The notes: generated by a model from the sequence alone, not told the origin. DNA of 64,000 nt from Mycobacterium sp. (GCF_029961025.1 NZ_JASBVP010000002.1:611448-675447), one strand, 5' to 3'; shown: positions 21,498 to 32,483, counted from the stretch's first letter. A program made the numbers and translations.

Positions 21498-23393
21498 ATG
21501 ACCACGCATGATTACCCGGTGGCGCCACCACGCCCGGCCGCACCGGCGGGTGCCGCGGGTTCGCCGGCAAGCCAACCGGACACCGCCACCAGGCCGGCGC
21601 GAGTAGACGGCGATGTCGTCAGTCGCTTCGCGACCTGCTGCCGCGCCCTCGGCCTGAGGGTTTTTGACCGCCAACGCCCGGCGGACCTCGATGCCGCCCG
21701 ATCAGGGTTCACCGCGTTGACCCGCATCGCCTACGACCATTGCGACGCGTGGACCGGGCTGGCGGCCGCCGGTGTGGTGACCCCGGAGGTGCTGGAAGCG
21801 GTGGCGCGCACCATCGACACCGCGGGCGTGTTGCAGCGCCAGGTCGACCTGGAGCCCGGATCCTTGGGCTTTCACTACGAAACCGGGCTGTATCTCCGGT
21901 TTCGCGCCACCGATCCGGACGATTTCCGCCTCGCGCACGCCGCGGCGCTGGGCGATGCCGGGCGGCTAGCCGAGGCGTACCAGGTGGTCGCCGGCATCCG
22001 CGAGCGCCGCCCGAACTGGCTCGACGCCCGCTGGGTGGAGATCGCCCTGCAGCACCGCGCCCAGCGCTGGGCGGATGTGGTTAAGCTGCTCACCCCGATC
22101 GTCAACGGCCCAAGTCTCGACGAGCATTTCGCGCACGCCACCAAGATCACGCTGGGGATCGCGCTGGCCCGGCTGGGCATGTTCGCGCCCGCGCTGTCGT
22201 ATCTGGAGGAACCGGAGGGGCCGATCGCCGTCGCCGCGGTTGACGGTGCCCTGGCCAAGGCGCTGGTGCTGCGTGCCGACGGCGACGAGGACACCGCCCG
22301 GGAGGTGCTGCAGGACCTGTATGCCGCCAACCCGGAGAACGCCCAGGTCGAAGAGGCGTTGCTGGATTCCAGCTTCGGAATCGTGACCACCACGGCGGCC
22401 CGCATCGACGCACGCACCGACCCATGGGATCCCGAAACCGAGCCCAGTCCCGCCGATTTCATCGACCCGGGCGCCCATGAGCGCAAGCGCGCGCTGCTGG
22501 CGGAGGCCGAACGCGAACTCGACGAGTTCATCGGCCTGGAAAAGGTGAAAGACCAGGTCGCTCGGCTCAAGAGCGCGGTGGCCATGGAGGTGGTGCGTAA
22601 GCAGCGCGGGCTGGAGGTGGCGCAGCGCACCCACCACCTGGTCTTCACCGGGCCGCCGGGAACGGGCAAAACCACCATCGCCCGCGTCATCGCGAAAATC
22701 TATTGCGGGCTGGGGCTGCTGAAAAAGGAGAACATCAAAGAGGTGCACCGCGCCGATTTGATCGGCCAGCACATCGGCGAGACCGAGTTCAAAACCAACG
22801 CGATCATCGACAGCGCATTGGACGGGGTGCTGTTTCTCGACGAGGCCTACTCCCTGGTGGCCACCGGCGCCAAGAACGACTTCGGCCTGGTCGCCATCGA
22901 CACGCTGCTGGCCCGGATGGAAAACGACCGCGATCGGCTGGTGGTGATCGTCGCCGGCTACCGCGCCGACCTGGACAAATTCCTCGACACCAACCAAGGT
23001 CTGCGCTCGCGGTTCACCCGCAGCATCGACTTCCCGTCCTACAAGCCTGCCGAGCTGATCGAGATCGCGAACTTTATGGCCAAAAAACGCGACAGCGTCT
23101 TCGAACAGGCCGCGCTGGATCACCTCGAGGCCTTATTCGAGCACTTGGCCCACGTGAGGAAACCCGATGCGTCGGGCGTCGAACGCCGCGGCCTGGACAT
23201 CGCCGGCAATGGCCGGTTCGTGCGCAACGTCGTCGAAAAAGCCGAAGAGGAGCGCGAGTACCGATTGGATCATTCCGAACACGCCGAAACCGGTGAGTTC
23301 ACCGACGAGGAATTGATGACCATCACCGCCGGTGACGTCCGCAATTCGGTGGAGCCGCTGCTGCTCGGGCTGGGCCTGGAGGTGCCGGCGTGA
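21498..23393 (+). CDS. eccA3: ESX-3 AAA+ ATPase EccA3
   Basis: The 631-residue cytosolic CbxX/CfqX-type AAA+ ATPase of ESX-3. The N-terminal half is a helical, TPR-like domain (FATCCRALGLRVFDRQRP...). The ATPase domain has Walker A GPPGTGKT (about residues 385-392) and Walker B GVLFLDEAYSL, plus SRFTRSIDFPSY. It recycles chaperone-substrate complexes such as EspG-PE/PPE. Length equals M. tuberculosis EccA3. ATG 21498 has GAAAGGA seven bases upstream; GTG 21480 is in frame but less suited. The stop overlaps the eccB3 GTG. Confidence 0.95.
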   Translation: MTTHDYPVAPPRPAAPAGAAGSPASQPDTATRPARVDGDVVSRFATCCRALGLRVFDRQRPADLDAARSGFTALTRIAYDHCDAWTGLAAAGVVTPEVLEAVARTIDTAGVLQRQVDLEPGSLGFHYETGLYLRFRATDPDDFRLAHAAALGDAGRLAEAYQVVAGIRERRPNWLDARWVEIALQHRAQRWADVVKLLTPIVNGPSLDEHFAHATKITLGIALARLGMFAPALSYLEEPEGPIAVAAVDGALAKALVLRADGDEDTAREVLQDLYAANPENAQVEEALLDSSFGIVTTTAARIDARTDPWDPETEPSPADFIDPGAHERKRALLAEAERELDEFIGLEKVKDQVARLKSAVAMEVVRKQRGLEVAQRTHHLVFTGPPGTGKTTIARVIAKIYCGLGLLKKENIKEVHRADLIGQHIGETEFKTNAIIDSALDGVLFLDEAYSLVATGAKNDFGLVAIDTLLARMENDRDRLVVIVAGYRADLDKFLDTNQGLRSRFTRSIDFPSYKPAELIEIANFMAKKRDSVFEQAALDHLEALFEHLAHVRKPDASGVERRGLDIAGNGRFVRNVVEKAEEEREYRLDHSEHAETGEFTDEELMTITAGDVRNSVEPLLLGLGLEVPA

Positions 23394-24979
23394 CGAATCC
23401 GGAGCCGGAGGGAGATCGGCGCTCGTTCGCGTCGCGCACCCCGATCAACACCAACCCCGACCAGGTGGTCTATCGGCGTGGTTTTGTCACCCGCCATCAG
23501 GTGAGCGGCTGGCGGTTCGTGATGCGCCGGATCGCCTCCGGCGTGGCCCTGCACGACACCCGGATGCTCGTCGACCCGTTGCGCACCCAGACCCGCGCGG
23601 TGTTGGTGGGGATGCTGATTCTGGTCACCGCGGCGGCGGGCTGCTTTGTGTTCTCGCTGATCCGTCCCACCGGGACGGCCGGCAGCAGCCCGGTGCTGGC
23701 CGATCGGTCCACCGCGGCGCTGTATGTGCGGGTCGGTGAGCAGTTGCACCCGGTGCTCAACCTGACATCGGCCCGGCTGATCGCCGGGCGGGCGGTCAAT
23801 CCGACCGTGGTGAAAAGCAGTGCGCTGGATAGGTTCCCGCGCGGCAACCTGCTGGGCATTCCGGGGGCGCCGGAACGGATGGTGCAAACCACCTCCCGCG
23901 ACGCCAACTGGACGGTGTGCGACGGGGTTTCCGGCCCCGCCGCCGGGGTCACGGTGATCGCCGGCCCCACCGACAGCACCGGCACCCGCGCCGCCCCGCT
24001 GGGCGCCGGGCACGGCGTGCTGGTCGACAACGGCACCGGAACGTGGCTGCTGTGGGACGGCAAACGCAGCGCCATCAACCTGGCCGACCACGCCGTCACC
24101 AACGCCCTGGGCTGGTCGGCTGAAACACCGGCGCCGCGGCCGATCGCCACGGGCCTGTTCAACGCGATTCCCGAGGCACCGGCGCTAAGCGCACCGAGCA
24201 TTCCGGATGCCGGCAAGCCACCGCGGTTTCCGCTGCCGGTCTCCGCGCCGGTCGGGGCGGTGGTCGTCTCCTATGCGACCGACAACACCATGCTGTATTA
24301 CGCGGTGCTGCCCGACGGGCTGCAGCCCATCTCCGCGGTGCTGGCGGCGGTGTTGCGCAACAGCAACTCCTACGGCCTTGAGCAGCCCCCCCGGTTGGGC
24401 GCCGACCAGGTCGCGCGGCTGCCGGTGTCGCGGCTCCTGGACACCACCGGCTATCCCAACCAGCGGGTCAGCCTGGTCGACGCCACCCGCAACCCCCTCA
24501 CCTGCGCGCGGTGGAGCAAGCCGGCCGGGGCCGCCGCCAGCTCACTCACCCTGCTCTCCGGTGCGATGCTGCCGGTGCCCGAAACGGTGCGTACCGTCGA
24601 CCTCGTCGGCGGCGGGGCCGCCGGGTCCGCCACCCGCGTGGCGTTATCGCCGGGCATCGGCTACTTCGTGCAGACGGTCGGTCAGGGCCCGGCAGCACCG
24701 GCATCCGGGTCGCTGTTCTGGGTCTCCGACGTCGGGGTGCGCTATGGCATCGACGACACCCCGGATGCCGTCGGACACGTCAAAACCGTTGAGGCCCTTG
24801 GTCTAAACCCACCTCCGCTGCCGATCCCGTGGTCGATGCTGTCGCTGTTCGCGTCCGGGCCCACGCTGTCGCGCCCGGACGCACTGGTGGCGCACGACGC
24901 CCTGCCACCCGATCCCCGGTCCGGCCGCCCGGCCGCAGCGCCGGGGGTATCAGCTGCTAGCGGGAGAGAGAGCCGATGA
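23390..24979 (+). CDS. eccB3: ESX-3 core component EccB3
   Basis: A 529-residue membrane protein of the ESX-3 pore. The cytosolic N-terminus reads [20 protein letters not shown] then [22 protein letters not shown] single membrane helix (about 70-92, [20 protein letters not shown]) is followed by the large periplasmic domain with repeated beta folds. GTG 23390 overlaps the eccA3 stop and ATGA at 24976 links it to eccC3, so the three are co-translated. Confidence 0.95.
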   Translation: MTNPEPEGDRRSFASRTPINTNPDQVVYRRGFVTRHQVSGWRFVMRRIASGVALHDTRMLVDPLRTQTRAVLVGMLILVTAAAGCFVFSLIRPTGTAGSSPVLADRSTAALYVRVGEQLHPVLNLTSARLIAGRAVNPTVVKSSALDRFPRGNLLGIPGAPERMVQTTSRDANWTVCDGVSGPAAGVTVIAGPTDSTGTRAAPLGAGHGVLVDNGTGTWLLWDGKRSAINLADHAVTNALGWSAETPAPRPIATGLFNAIPEAPALSAPSIPDAGKPPRFPLPVSAPVGAVVVSYATDNTMLYYAVLPDGLQPISAVLAAVLRNSNSYGLEQPPRLGADQVARLPVSRLLDTTGYPNQRVSLVDATRNPLTCARWSKPAGAAASSLTLLSGAMLPVPETVRTVDLVGGGAAGSATRVALSPGIGYFVQTVGQGPAAPASGSLFWVSDVGVRYGIDDTPDAVGHVKTVEALGLNPPPLPIPWSMLSLFASGPTLSRPDALVAHDALPPDPRSGRPAAAPGVSAASGRESR

Positions 24980-27900
24980 GCCGACTGATCTTCGAAGCGC
25001 GCCGCCGGCTGCCGCCCCCGCCGGTGCGCAAGGGCACGATCGTCATCGAGGCGCCCCCGCAGCTGCCCCGGGTGATTCCGCCGTCGCTGCTGCGGCGCGC
25101 GTTGCCCTTTTTGATCGTGATGCTGATCGTCGGCATGGTGATCGCGTTGGTCGCGACCGGGATCCGGCTGATCTCCCCGCAGACGCTGTTCTTTCCGTTT
25201 GTGCTGCTGCTGGCCGCCACCGCGCTCTACCGCGGCGGCGCCAACAAGACGCGCACCGAAGAGATCGACGCCGAACGGGCCGACTACCTGCGCTATCTGT
25301 CGGTGGTGCGGGACAACGTGCGCGCCCAGGCCGCCGCACAGCGGGCGGCCGCCGAGTGGTCGCACCCCGATCCGGTCGATTTGGCGGCCGTGCCGGGCAC
25401 CCGCCGCCAGTGGGAACGCGACCCGCACGACGACGACTTTTTGGTGGTCCGGGCCGGCCGGCATGCGCAGCCGCTGGACGGCGCCCTGCGGGTCAACGAC
25501 ACCGCTGACGAGATCGACCTGGAACCGGTGTGCCACAGCGCGTTACGCGCCCTGCTCGACACCCATCGCCTGGTGCGCGACATCCCGACCGGGATCGACC
25601 TGACCAAGGTGTCGCGGATCACCGTGCTGGGCGAGCCCGAGGAGGTGCGCGCGGCGCTGCGGGCGTGGATCGCGCAGGCGGTGACCTGGCATGACCCGAC
25701 GGTCCTCGGGGTGGCCCTGGCCGCCCCCGGCCTGGAGAACCCCGAGTGGGCGTGGCTGAAATGGTTGCCGCACGCCGACATTCCCGGCCAGTTCGACGGG
25801 GTGGGCCCGGCCCGCTACCTATCGACCAGTCTCGAGGACCTGGCCGCGCTGCTGGGCCCGGCGTTGGCCGATCGCCCGGCCTTCGCCGCGGGGTCCGCCG
25901 GCGCGCTACGCCACCTGCTGATCGTCGTCGACGACCCCGATTGCGACGTGAACGCCTCGCCGTTGGCCGCCGGCTGGGCGGGGGTGACCGTCGTGCACCG
26001 CAGCGGCACACCCCCGCACCGCGAACAGTATTCGGATCCCGAGCGCCCGATCCTGCGGATCGCGCACGGGGCCATCGACCGCTGGCAGACCGGCGGCTGG
26101 CAGCGCTACCTCGATGCTGCGGACCGGCTCAGCGCCGAGGAGGCAAGCCACCTCGCGCGGCGGCTGTCCCGCTGGGACTCCAACCCCACCCACCTCGGGT
26201 TGCGGTCGGCGGCCACCCGCGGCGCCACCTTCGGCGCGCTGATGGGCATCCCCGACGTGTCGCAGCTCGACGTGCCTGCCCTGTGGGCGCCGCGTCCCCG
26301 CGAGCAAGAGCTGCGCGTGCCGATCGGCGTCACCGCGAACGGCGAGCCTTTGATCTTCGACCTCAAAGACGAAGCCGAGGGCGGGATGGGCCCGCACGGC
26401 CTGATGATCGGCATGACCGGCTCCGGCAAATCGCAGATGTTGATGTCGATCCTGTTGTCGCTGTTGACGACCCACTCCGCTGAGCGGCTGATCGTGATCT
26501 ACGCCGACTTCAAGGGCGAGGCCGGAGCTGACAGCTTTCGCAACTTCCCCCAGGTCGTCGCGGTGATCTCCAACATGGCCGAAAAGAAGTCGCTGGCCGA
26601 GCGATTCGCCGACACGCTGCGGGGTGAGGTGGCTCGCCGTGAGGCGTTGCTCCGTGAGGCGGGGCGGCGGGTGCAGGGCAGCGCGTTCAACTCGGTAACC
26701 GAGTACGAGAACGCGATCGCCGCCGGCCATGACCTGCCCCCCATCCCGACGCTGTTCGTGGTGGCCGACGAGTTCAGCCTGATGCTGGCCGACTACCCCG
26801 AATACGCCGAGCTGTTCGACTATGTCGCACGCAAGGGCCGCTCGTCGCGGATCCACATCCTGTTCGCCTCCCAGACGCTGGACGTGGGCAGGATCAAAGA
26901 CATCGACAAGAACACCTCCTACCGCATCGGCTTGAAGGTGGCCAGCCCCGCGGTGTCCCGGCAGATCATCGGCGTGGAGGACGCCTACCACATCGAGGCC
27001 GGCAAGGAGCACAAAGGCGAGGGCTTCTTGGTGCCCGCCCCGGGCGCGACACCGATCAAATTCCGAAGCACCTACGTCGACGGCATCTACGACCCGCCGC
27101 GAGCAACGAAGAACGTAGTAGTGCACTCGATTCCAGAACCCAAGCTGTTTACCGCCGGCCCGGTCGAGCCGGATCAGCACACCCTGGTCGTCGGTGAGGA
27201 GGACGAGCCGGCCAGCCCGCCGCGCAAGCTGATCGCCACCATCGGTGACCAGCTGGCCCGCTACGGGCCGCGGGCGCCGCAGCTGTGGCTGCCGCCGCTG
27301 GACGAGCCGATTCCGCTCAGCGCGGTGCTGGCGCGCGCCGACGTCGGCGAACGGCAGTGGCGCTGGCCGTTGGGCGAAATCGACAAGCCGTTCGAGATGC
27401 GCCGCGACCCGCTGGTGTTCGACGCCACCACCGCGGCCGGCAACATGGTGATCCACGGCGGCCCCAAATCGGGTAAATCGGCTGCGCTGCAAACATTTAT
27501 CCTGTCGGCTGCGAACCTGCACTCACCCCGCGATGTCACGTTCTACTGCCTGGACTACGGCGGTGGGCAGCTGCAGGCACTGCGGGATCTGGCCCACGTC
27601 GGCAGCGTGGCCTCGCCGCTGGAACCCGAACGGATCCGGCGCACCTTCGGTGAGCTCGAGCAGCTGCTGCACTCCCGGCAGCGCCGCGAAGCCTTCCGGG
27701 ACCGGCGCGGCGACGGGTCACGGGACCAGTTCGGCGAGGTGTTCCTGGTCATCGACAATCTCTACGCGTTCAGCCGCGATAACACCGACCAGTTCAACAC
27801 CCGAAACCCATTGCTGGCCAAGGTGACTGAGCTCACCAATGTGGGGCTGGCCTACGGGATCCACGTGGTCGTCACCACCCCGAGCTGGCTGGAGGTTCCG

Positions 27901-28932
27901 CTGGCGATGCGCGACGGCCTGGGGCTGCGGCTGGAGCTGAAACTGCATGACCCCCGCGACAGCAATGTGCGTGTGGCCGGGGCGCTGCGGCGCCCGGCGG
28001 AGTCGGTGCCGGCCGATCAGCCGGGCCGTGGGCTGACGATGGCCGGTGAGCACTTCCTGTTCGCCGCACCGGAGCTGGACATGGTGGCCGCGATCAACGC
28101 CCGTCACCCCGGGGTGCAGGCCCCACGGGTGCGGTTGCTGCCCACCGAGTTGGCGCCGGAGGCGGTCGGCGCAACGTACCGCGGCGGCGAGCGGGTCGTG
28201 ATCGGCCTGCGGGAAGAGGATCTGGCCCCGGTCGAGATCGACTTCGCCCGGGATCCTTTGCTGATGGTGTTCGGCGATTCCAAGACCGGCAAAACCACGT
28301 TGTTGCGTCACCTGATCCGCACCATTCGGGACCACTCCGGCGCCGACGAGGTGGCGTTCACGGTGGTGGACCGGCGGCTGCACCTCGTCGATGAGCCGCT
28401 GTTCCCGGACAACGAGTACACCGCCAACCTCGATCGGGTCATCCCGGCGATGCTGGGCCTTTCCGCCCTGCTCGGGGCGCGGCGCCCGCCGGCGGGTTTG
28501 CCGACGGGCGAGCTGGCCCGCTGGACCTACCGGGGCCACACGCACTACTTGCTCATCGACGATGTCGACCAGATACCGGATACCCCGGCGATGGGCGGCC
28601 CGTATGCCGGGCAGCGGCCGTGGGCCACCCTGATTCCGCTGCTGGGGCAGGCCGCGGACGTGGGGTTGCGGGTGGTGGTCACCGCGCGGGCCAGCGGCTC
28701 CGGGCATGCGGTCATGACGAACACGCTGCTGCGCCGACTCAACGACCTGCAGGCGACGACGCTGATGCTGTCGGGCAATTCGGTGGACAGCGGGAAATTC
28801 CGTGGTCAGCGGTTCGTCCGGTTGCCGGCCGGGCGGGCGATGCTGCTCGGCGACGGCGACACCCCGACGTTCGTGCAGCTGGTCAACCCGCTGGCGACCG
28901 CGGCCGTCGGGGCCGAGGGCCGCGAGATGTAG
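24976..28932 (+). CDS. eccC3: ESX-3 FtsK/SpoIIIE-type ATPase EccC3
   Basis: The 1,318-residue motor ATPase. Two membrane helices at about 38-90 are followed by three ATPase domains with P-loops GMTGSGKS (about 477), GGPKSGKS (about 829) and GDSKTGKT (about 1099). Domain 1 has the Walker B-like LFVVADEF. It recognises the C-terminal export signals of Esx and PE substrates. The stop TAG (28930-28932) stands 19 bp before the IS110 insertion, so the gene is intact, but its link to the downstream ESX-3 genes is now interrupted by 1.6 kb. Confidence 0.95.
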   Translation: MSRLIFEARRRLPPPPVRKGTIVIEAPPQLPRVIPPSLLRRALPFLIVMLIVGMVIALVATGIRLISPQTLFFPFVLLLAATALYRGGANKTRTEEIDAERADYLRYLSVVRDNVRAQAAAQRAAAEWSHPDPVDLAAVPGTRRQWERDPHDDDFLVVRAGRHAQPLDGALRVNDTADEIDLEPVCHSALRALLDTHRLVRDIPTGIDLTKVSRITVLGEPEEVRAALRAWIAQAVTWHDPTVLGVALAAPGLENPEWAWLKWLPHADIPGQFDGVGPARYLSTSLEDLAALLGPALADRPAFAAGSAGALRHLLIVVDDPDCDVNASPLAAGWAGVTVVHRSGTPPHREQYSDPERPILRIAHGAIDRWQTGGWQRYLDAADRLSAEEASHLARRLSRWDSNPTHLGLRSAATRGATFGALMGIPDVSQLDVPALWAPRPREQELRVPIGVTANGEPLIFDLKDEAEGGMGPHGLMIGMTGSGKSQMLMSILLSLLTTHSAERLIVIYADFKGEAGADSFRNFPQVVAVISNMAEKKSLAERFADTLRGEVARREALLREAGRRVQGSAFNSVTEYENAIAAGHDLPPIPTLFVVADEFSLMLADYPEYAELFDYVARKGRSSRIHILFASQTLDVGRIKDIDKNTSYRIGLKVASPAVSRQIIGVEDAYHIEAGKEHKGEGFLVPAPGATPIKFRSTYVDGIYDPPRATKNVVVHSIPEPKLFTAGPVEPDQHTLVVGEEDEPASPPRKLIATIGDQLARYGPRAPQLWLPPLDEPIPLSAVLARADVGERQWRWPLGEIDKPFEMRRDPLVFDATTAAGNMVIHGGPKSGKSAALQTFILSAANLHSPRDVTFYCLDYGGGQLQALRDLAHVGSVASPLEPERIRRTFGELEQLLHSRQRREAFRDRRGDGSRDQFGEVFLVIDNLYAFSRDNTDQFNTRNPLLAKVTELTNVGLAYGIHVVVTTPSWLEVPLAMRDGLGLRLELKLHDPRDSNVRVAGALRRPAESVPADQPGRGLTMAGEHFLFAAPELDMVAAINARHPGVQAPRVRLLPTELAPEAVGATYRGGERVVIGLREEDLAPVEIDFARDPLLMVFGDSKTGKTTLLRHLIRTIRDHSGADEVAFTVVDRRLHLVDEPLFPDNEYTANLDRVIPAMLGLSALLGARRPPAGLPTGELARWTYRGHTHYLLIDDVDQIPDTPAMGGPYAGQRPWATLIPLLGQAADVGLRVVVTARASGSGHAVMTNTLLRRLNDLQATTLMLSGNSVDSGKFRGQRFVRLPAGRAMLLGDGDTPTFVQLVNPLATAAVGAEGREM

Positions 28933-28958
28933 TGAAAGACATCTCAGGAAGTTGAAAG

Positions 28959-30191
28959 TCAAGCCGTGAGTGGGAGAGGAGGTGGAAACGCCCGGTGTTC
29001 GTCGTAGGGCTGGCCGGTTTGCAGGCAGTGGTGAAGCTGGCCGAGGAACTTGTTGAACAGGTGCCGTTGGGCTTGGCGGTTCCAGTCTCCGGCCGCGCGG
29101 CGGGCGTCGTAGTGGCGGCGGGCTCCCGGGGAGCTGCGCAGCGCGGCCAGCGCCCAGATCGACCCGACAGTTGCCAGGCGCCGGTTCTTGATATGGCGGT
29201 GTGTCACTATGGTTTTCTTGCCGCTGGCTCGGGTGATGGGGGCGGATCCGGCGAAGGCCTTCAATCCGCGGGCGTCGGCGAAGCGGGTTCGGTCGTCGCC
29301 GATCTCGGCCAGCACCCGGGCGCCGGCCAGCTTCCCCAGCCCGGGAAAGCTGGTGATGATCTCGGCGTCCGGGTGTCGCTCAAAATGGGCGGTCGCCGCC
29401 TCAGTCAACTCATCAGCGGCGGCGCTGGCGGCCTGGAACTGGCGCAGCAGCGCCGTCAGCTGAATGCCCATGGCGTTTTCGACTGCGGGCGGCTGGTGCA
29501 GGTAGGTGCCGGTGAACACCGCGCGCAGCCGCTCGACGTCGCGGTCGAGGTCGCGGCGGCGGCCGGCTTTGATCAGCAGTCGGCGCAGCCGCGCCGGGGT
29601 CAACCGGGCAGCCTCGGCGGGAGTGGGTGCGGCGGCCAGGATGGCGCGGGCATCGGCGCGGGCCAAACCCCCGCTGGGCAGCCCGGCAAAGGCGATGATC
29701 GCGGCCGGGTAGAAGTCCTTGAGCAGGTCACGGATCTGGTTGCCGATCTGCTGGCGCGCCCACACCGCGTCTTGCTGAGCCCGGGCCAGCACCCTAATGG
29801 CCTGGGCCAGCTCGGTGTCGGCAGGCAGCGGGCGGTGCGCGTCGGGGTCGGTGCGCACCATGTTGGCCAGCAGCACCGCGTCGGTGGCATCGGATTTGGC
29901 CCCCGACAGCGCATACCGCGCCCGATAGCGGGAGGCCGCCAGCGGGTTGATCGGATAGATCACCCGACCGGTCTCGCGCAGCGCAGCGACCCACAGCCCG
30001 CGGTCGGTTTCGATCCCCACCGGGATCGGATCATCGGCGGTGTCGCCGGCATCGGCCAACAGCGTCAACAGCTGGGCGAAGCCGGCCGCGTCATTGCTGA
30101 CCCGTCCGCGCGCCACCACACGCCCGTCGTCGTCGACGACCGCGACATCGTGATGATCAGTGGCCCAATCAATTCCACAAAACAGTGCCAA
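28959..30191 (-). CDS. IS110-family transposase
   Basis: A 410-residue DEDD recombinase. The N-terminal RuvC-like domain starts FCGIDWATDHHDVAVVDDDG, with GIETDRGLWV and GAKSDATDAVLLANM as further acidic motifs. A helical linker precedes the Transposase_20 domain: ITSFPGLGKLAGARVLAEIG and RGLKAFAGSAPITRASGKKT, where the serine nucleophile of the family lies. IS110 enzymes recombine through a bridge RNA encoded at the element end. The frame is intact, so the element may be active. Confidence 0.92.
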   Translation of the reverse strand: MALFCGIDWATDHHDVAVVDDDGRVVARGRVSNDAAGFAQLLTLLADAGDTADDPIPVGIETDRGLWVAALRETGRVIYPINPLAASRYRARYALSGAKSDATDAVLLANMVRTDPDAHRPLPADTELAQAIRVLARAQQDAVWARQQIGNQIRDLLKDFYPAAIIAFAGLPSGGLARADARAILAAAPTPAEAARLTPARLRRLLIKAGRRRDLDRDVERLRAVFTGTYLHQPPAVENAMGIQLTALLRQFQAASAAADELTEAATAHFERHPDAEIITSFPGLGKLAGARVLAEIGDDRTRFADARGLKAFAGSAPITRASGKKTIVTHRHIKNRRLATVGSIWALAALRSSPGARRHYDARRAAGDWNRQAQRHLFNKFLGQLHHCLQTGQPYDEHRAFPPPLPLTA

Positions 30192-30229
30192 GGCATCCCT
30201 CCGGTACTCGGTGATTGTGTTGTCCCCGG

Positions 30230-30430
30230 CGGAGTTGTGCGGCGCCCTAATCGCAGGACTCGATGGTCCGTCATCTCAGTAGCCGTCCGTGACTCCAGCC
30301 CACCGCGAGACCTCGTTCTATCGAAGAGCTCAAGGCTCGGGAACAACCATCAGGAAGTCAACCCCGCGGCAAGCTCGGGCAACAGCATCCCACCACCCAC
30401 ACACGTGACCTGCCGCCAGGCGCGCCGCTC
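30230..30430 (-). ncRNA. Candidate IS110 bridge RNA (limits approximate)
   Basis: The 353-bp non-coding left end precedes the transposase, where IS110-group elements encode their bridge RNA. In element orientation it contains ACGTGTG (30406-30400), identical to the seven bases of the PE5-side target next to the CT core. Further on is CGATTAGG (30253-30246), the reverse complement of the element's own end CCTAATCG. These fit a left target guide and a right donor guide in the expected order. No fold was computed. Confidence 0.45.
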
Positions 30431-30552
30431 TTTCACAAGGCGTCGAACGCCGGGAGACACCAGGCATCAACCCGGCGGCAGACCCCGCCAGAAACAGACC
30501 CCGGTCAACACGACCAGCACCCATCCCTACTAACCGATTAGGAGCACACGTT

Positions 30553-30861
30553 ATGACGCTGCGAGTGGTTCCCGAAGGGCTGGCCGCGGCCAGCGCTGCG
30601 GTGGAGGCGCTGACCGCCCGGCTGGCGGCCGCACAGGCCGCGGCGGCCCCGCTGATCACGGCGGTGGTGCCGCCGGCGGCCGATCCGGTGTCGGTGTCGA
30701 CCGCGGCCGGGTTCAGCATCCGGGGCGCCGAGCACGCTGTGGTCGCGGCCCAGGGTGCCGAAGAGCTGGGCCGCGCCGGGGTCGGTGTCGGCGAATCCGG
30801 CGCCAGCTATGCCGCGGGTGATGCGGCGGCGGCTGCGACGTATCTGGCCGCGGGGAGTTAG
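30553..30861 (+). CDS. PE5: PE family protein PE5
   Basis: A 102-residue PE protein: [20 protein letters not shown] with the PE motif at residues 7-8, and the C-terminal [20 protein letters not shown], where YxxxD/E is the ESX export signal (YAAGD). It is close to M. tuberculosis PE5 (Rv0285). Its ribosome-binding site AGGAG (30540-30544) is now supplied by the last bases of the IS110 left end. The PPE4 gene that normally follows is absent: the next 120 bp contain only a 22-codon ORF. Confidence 0.92.
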   Translation: MTLRVVPEGLAAASAAVEALTARLAAAQAAAAPLITAVVPPAADPVSVSTAAGFSIRGAEHAVVAAQGAEELGRAGVGVGESGASYAAGDAAAAATYLAAGS

Positions 30862-30981
30862 CGATGGCGTCACCGGCCCGGAGCGGCGCCGCAACGCCCG
30901 GCGCGCCGGGGGAAAGGGGGCCGGCCGGCTGAAAAATCTGTGCCTGAATTTTTACGCCCGCAATCGATTGGAGAGTGAACC

Positions 30982-31275
30982 ATGAGTCTGTTGGATGCAC
31001 ACATCCCGCAGTTGGTAGCCGCGGAGTCGGCGTTTGGGGCCAAGGCGGCCCTGATGCGCTCCACGATCGGCCAGGCCGAGCAGGAGGCGCTCTCGGCGCA
31101 GGCGTTTCACGTCGGGGAGTCGGCGGCGGCGTTTCAGGCCGCGCACGCCCGGTTCGTTGCCGCCGCCGCCAAGATCAACACCTTGCTCGATATCGCCCAG
31201 GCCAACATCGGGGACGCGGCGGGCACCTACGTGGCCACCGATACCGCCGCGGCCGGCACCTACACCGGCTTTTAA
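30982..31275 (+). CDS. esxG: ESX-3 secreted protein EsxG
   Basis: A 97-residue WXG100-fold protein beginning MSLLDAHIPQLVAAESAFGA and ending TYVATDTAAAGTYTGF, almost the sequence of M. tuberculosis EsxG (Rv0287). The turn reads AFHVGESAAAF rather than WxG, as in EsxG. It forms a heterodimer with EsxH, is exported by ESX-3 and acts in iron acquisition and interference with host ESCRT. GGAGAG precedes the ATG. Confidence 0.96.
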   Translation: MSLLDAHIPQLVAAESAFGAKAALMRSTIGQAEQEALSAQAFHVGESAAAFQAAHARFVAAAAKINTLLDIAQANIGDAAGTYVATDTAAAGTYTGF

Positions 31276-31322
31276 GCACGCCGCACCCGCTTAACCCCGC
31301 TTAACAAGAGAGGGCATTTTTC

Positions 31323-31613
31323 ATGTCGCAGATCATGTACAACTATCCCGCCATGCTGGCTCACGCCGCCGATATGGCCGGCTATGCGGGCACCCTGCAG
31401 GCCGTGGGTGCCGATATTGCCAGCGAACAGGCCGCCCTCGCGGGTGCCTGGCAGGGTGACACCGGCATGACCTATCAGGCCTGGCAAACCCAGTGGAACC
31501 AGGCGCTGGAGCAACTCGTGCTGGCCTACCGGGCGATGGCCGGCACCCACGAGATGAACACCACCTCGATGTTGGCCCGCGACCAGGCCGAAGCCGCCAA
31601 ATGGGGTGGCTAG
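31323..31613 (+). CDS. esxH: ESX-3 secreted protein EsxH (TB10.4)
   Basis: A 96-residue WXG100 protein: [20 protein letters not shown], the turn GAWQGDTG (WQG) and C-terminus [12 protein letters not shown], very close to M. tuberculosis EsxH. It partners EsxG in a secreted four-helix bundle. AAGAGAGGGC lies before the ATG. It sits 47 bp after esxG and 18 bp before espG3. Confidence 0.97.
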   Translation: MSQIMYNYPAMLAHAADMAGYAGTLQAVGADIASEQAALAGAWQGDTGMTYQAWQTQWNQALEQLVLAYRAMAGTHEMNTTSMLARDQAEAAKWGG

Positions 31614-31631
31614 ACCGACCCCGCTACCTCG

Positions 31632-32483
31632 ATGGTTGCTGAGCCGAACGCTGTCGAACTGACCGTCGAGAACGCCTGGTTCATCGCTGAAACCGTTGGG
31701 GCAGGAACGTTCCCATGGGTGCTGGCGATCACCACCCCCTACACCGACGCCGCCGCGCGGGCCGCCTTCCTGGACCGTCAGCGCGGTGAGTTGAGCGACA
31801 TGGGTGTGGTGGGCGCCGACGGCGCGGTCAACCCGGCGGTGGCCGACTGGATTCGGGTGGTGTGCTTCCCGGAGCGCTGGCTGGAACTGCGTTACGTGGG
31901 ACCCGCCCAGGCCGCCGGCATGCTGCGCGGCATCGTCGCGCGACGCGGCGACGCCACCGTGGTCGCCCTGCGCAGCGCCCAGTTGGTCACCTTCACCGCG
32001 ATGACGATCGATGATCCCCGGGCGCTGGTTCCGGTCCTGGGCGCCGGGCTCGCCCAGCGGCCACCGGCCCGGTTTGAGGAGTTCAACCTGCCGGCCAACG
32101 TCGGTGCCCGCGCTGATGAGCGGCTGCGCGCCGGAACACCGCTGGCCGACGTCCTGGGGTATTTAGGTATCCCGGAATCGGCCCGGCCGGTGGTGCAGGC
32201 GGTGTTCACCGGCCCGCGCAGCTACGTGGAGATCGTTGCCGGCCAGCGTCGCGACGGCGGGTATGCGACCAGCGAGGTCGGGGTGGGCATCGTGGACACC
32301 ACGGCGGGCCGGGTGTTGGTCAGCCCGTCGCGGGCCTACGACGGCGAATGGATCTCCACGTTCACCCCCGGAACCGATTTCGCGATCGCTCTGGCGGTGG
32401 ACGCCCTGACCGCCACCCTGCCCGACGGTCGATGGTTCCCCGGGGTGCGGCTGTCCCGGGATTTCACCGCCTGCCTGAGCTAG
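31632..32483 (+). CDS. espG3: ESX-3 substrate chaperone EspG3
   Basis: The 283-residue protein begins [20 protein letters not shown] and contains [40 protein letters not shown] and [15 protein letters not shown], the signature pattern of EspG3 (Rv0289). EspG3 binds the tip of PPE proteins and keeps PE-PPE pairs soluble for EccA/EccC delivery. It is about 12 residues shorter than the M. tuberculosis protein; one visible difference is a shorter loop after [11 protein letters not shown]. Confidence 0.93.
   Translation: MVAEPNAVELTVENAWFIAETVGAGTFPWVLAITTPYTDAAARAAFLDRQRGELSDMGVVGADGAVNPAVADWIRVVCFPERWLELRYVGPAQAAGMLRGIVARRGDATVVALRSAQLVTFTAMTIDDPRALVPVLGAGLAQRPPARFEEFNLPANVGARADERLRAGTPLADVLGYLGIPESARPVVQAVFTGPRSYVEIVAGQRRDGGYATSEVGVGIVDTTAGRVLVSPSRAYDGEWISTFTPGTDFAIALAVDALTATLPDGRWFPGVRLSRDFTACLS

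Larger units (their letters stand above)
28952..30544 (-). mobile_element. IS110-family insertion sequence inside the ESX-3 operon
   Basis: The element has a transposase on the minus strand, a short right end (about 7 bp after the stop) and a 353-bp non-coding left end, as in the IS110 group. The left boundary is fixed by a 53-bp exact match of 30492-30544 to the reverse complement of 63948-64000: both start CTCCTAATCGG and their flanks differ outside it. The right boundary (after AG at 28950-28951) is inferred from rejoining the flanks as CAGGAAG + CACACGTT + ATG, which restores a normal ribosome-binding site for PE5. No inverted repeats or target duplications are seen, as expected. Confidence 0.8.

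Noticed and set aside
25906..27522. Long antisense open frame (538 codons) opposite eccC3
   Set aside because: It lies wholly within eccC3 in antisense, has no domain, and its Gln/His/Arg-rich composition is typical of GC-rich shadow frames.
28995..30533. Plus-strand 512-codon frame across the IS110 element
   Set aside because: Antisense to the transposase; no domain or ribosome-binding site. The minus-strand DEDD transposase explains the region.
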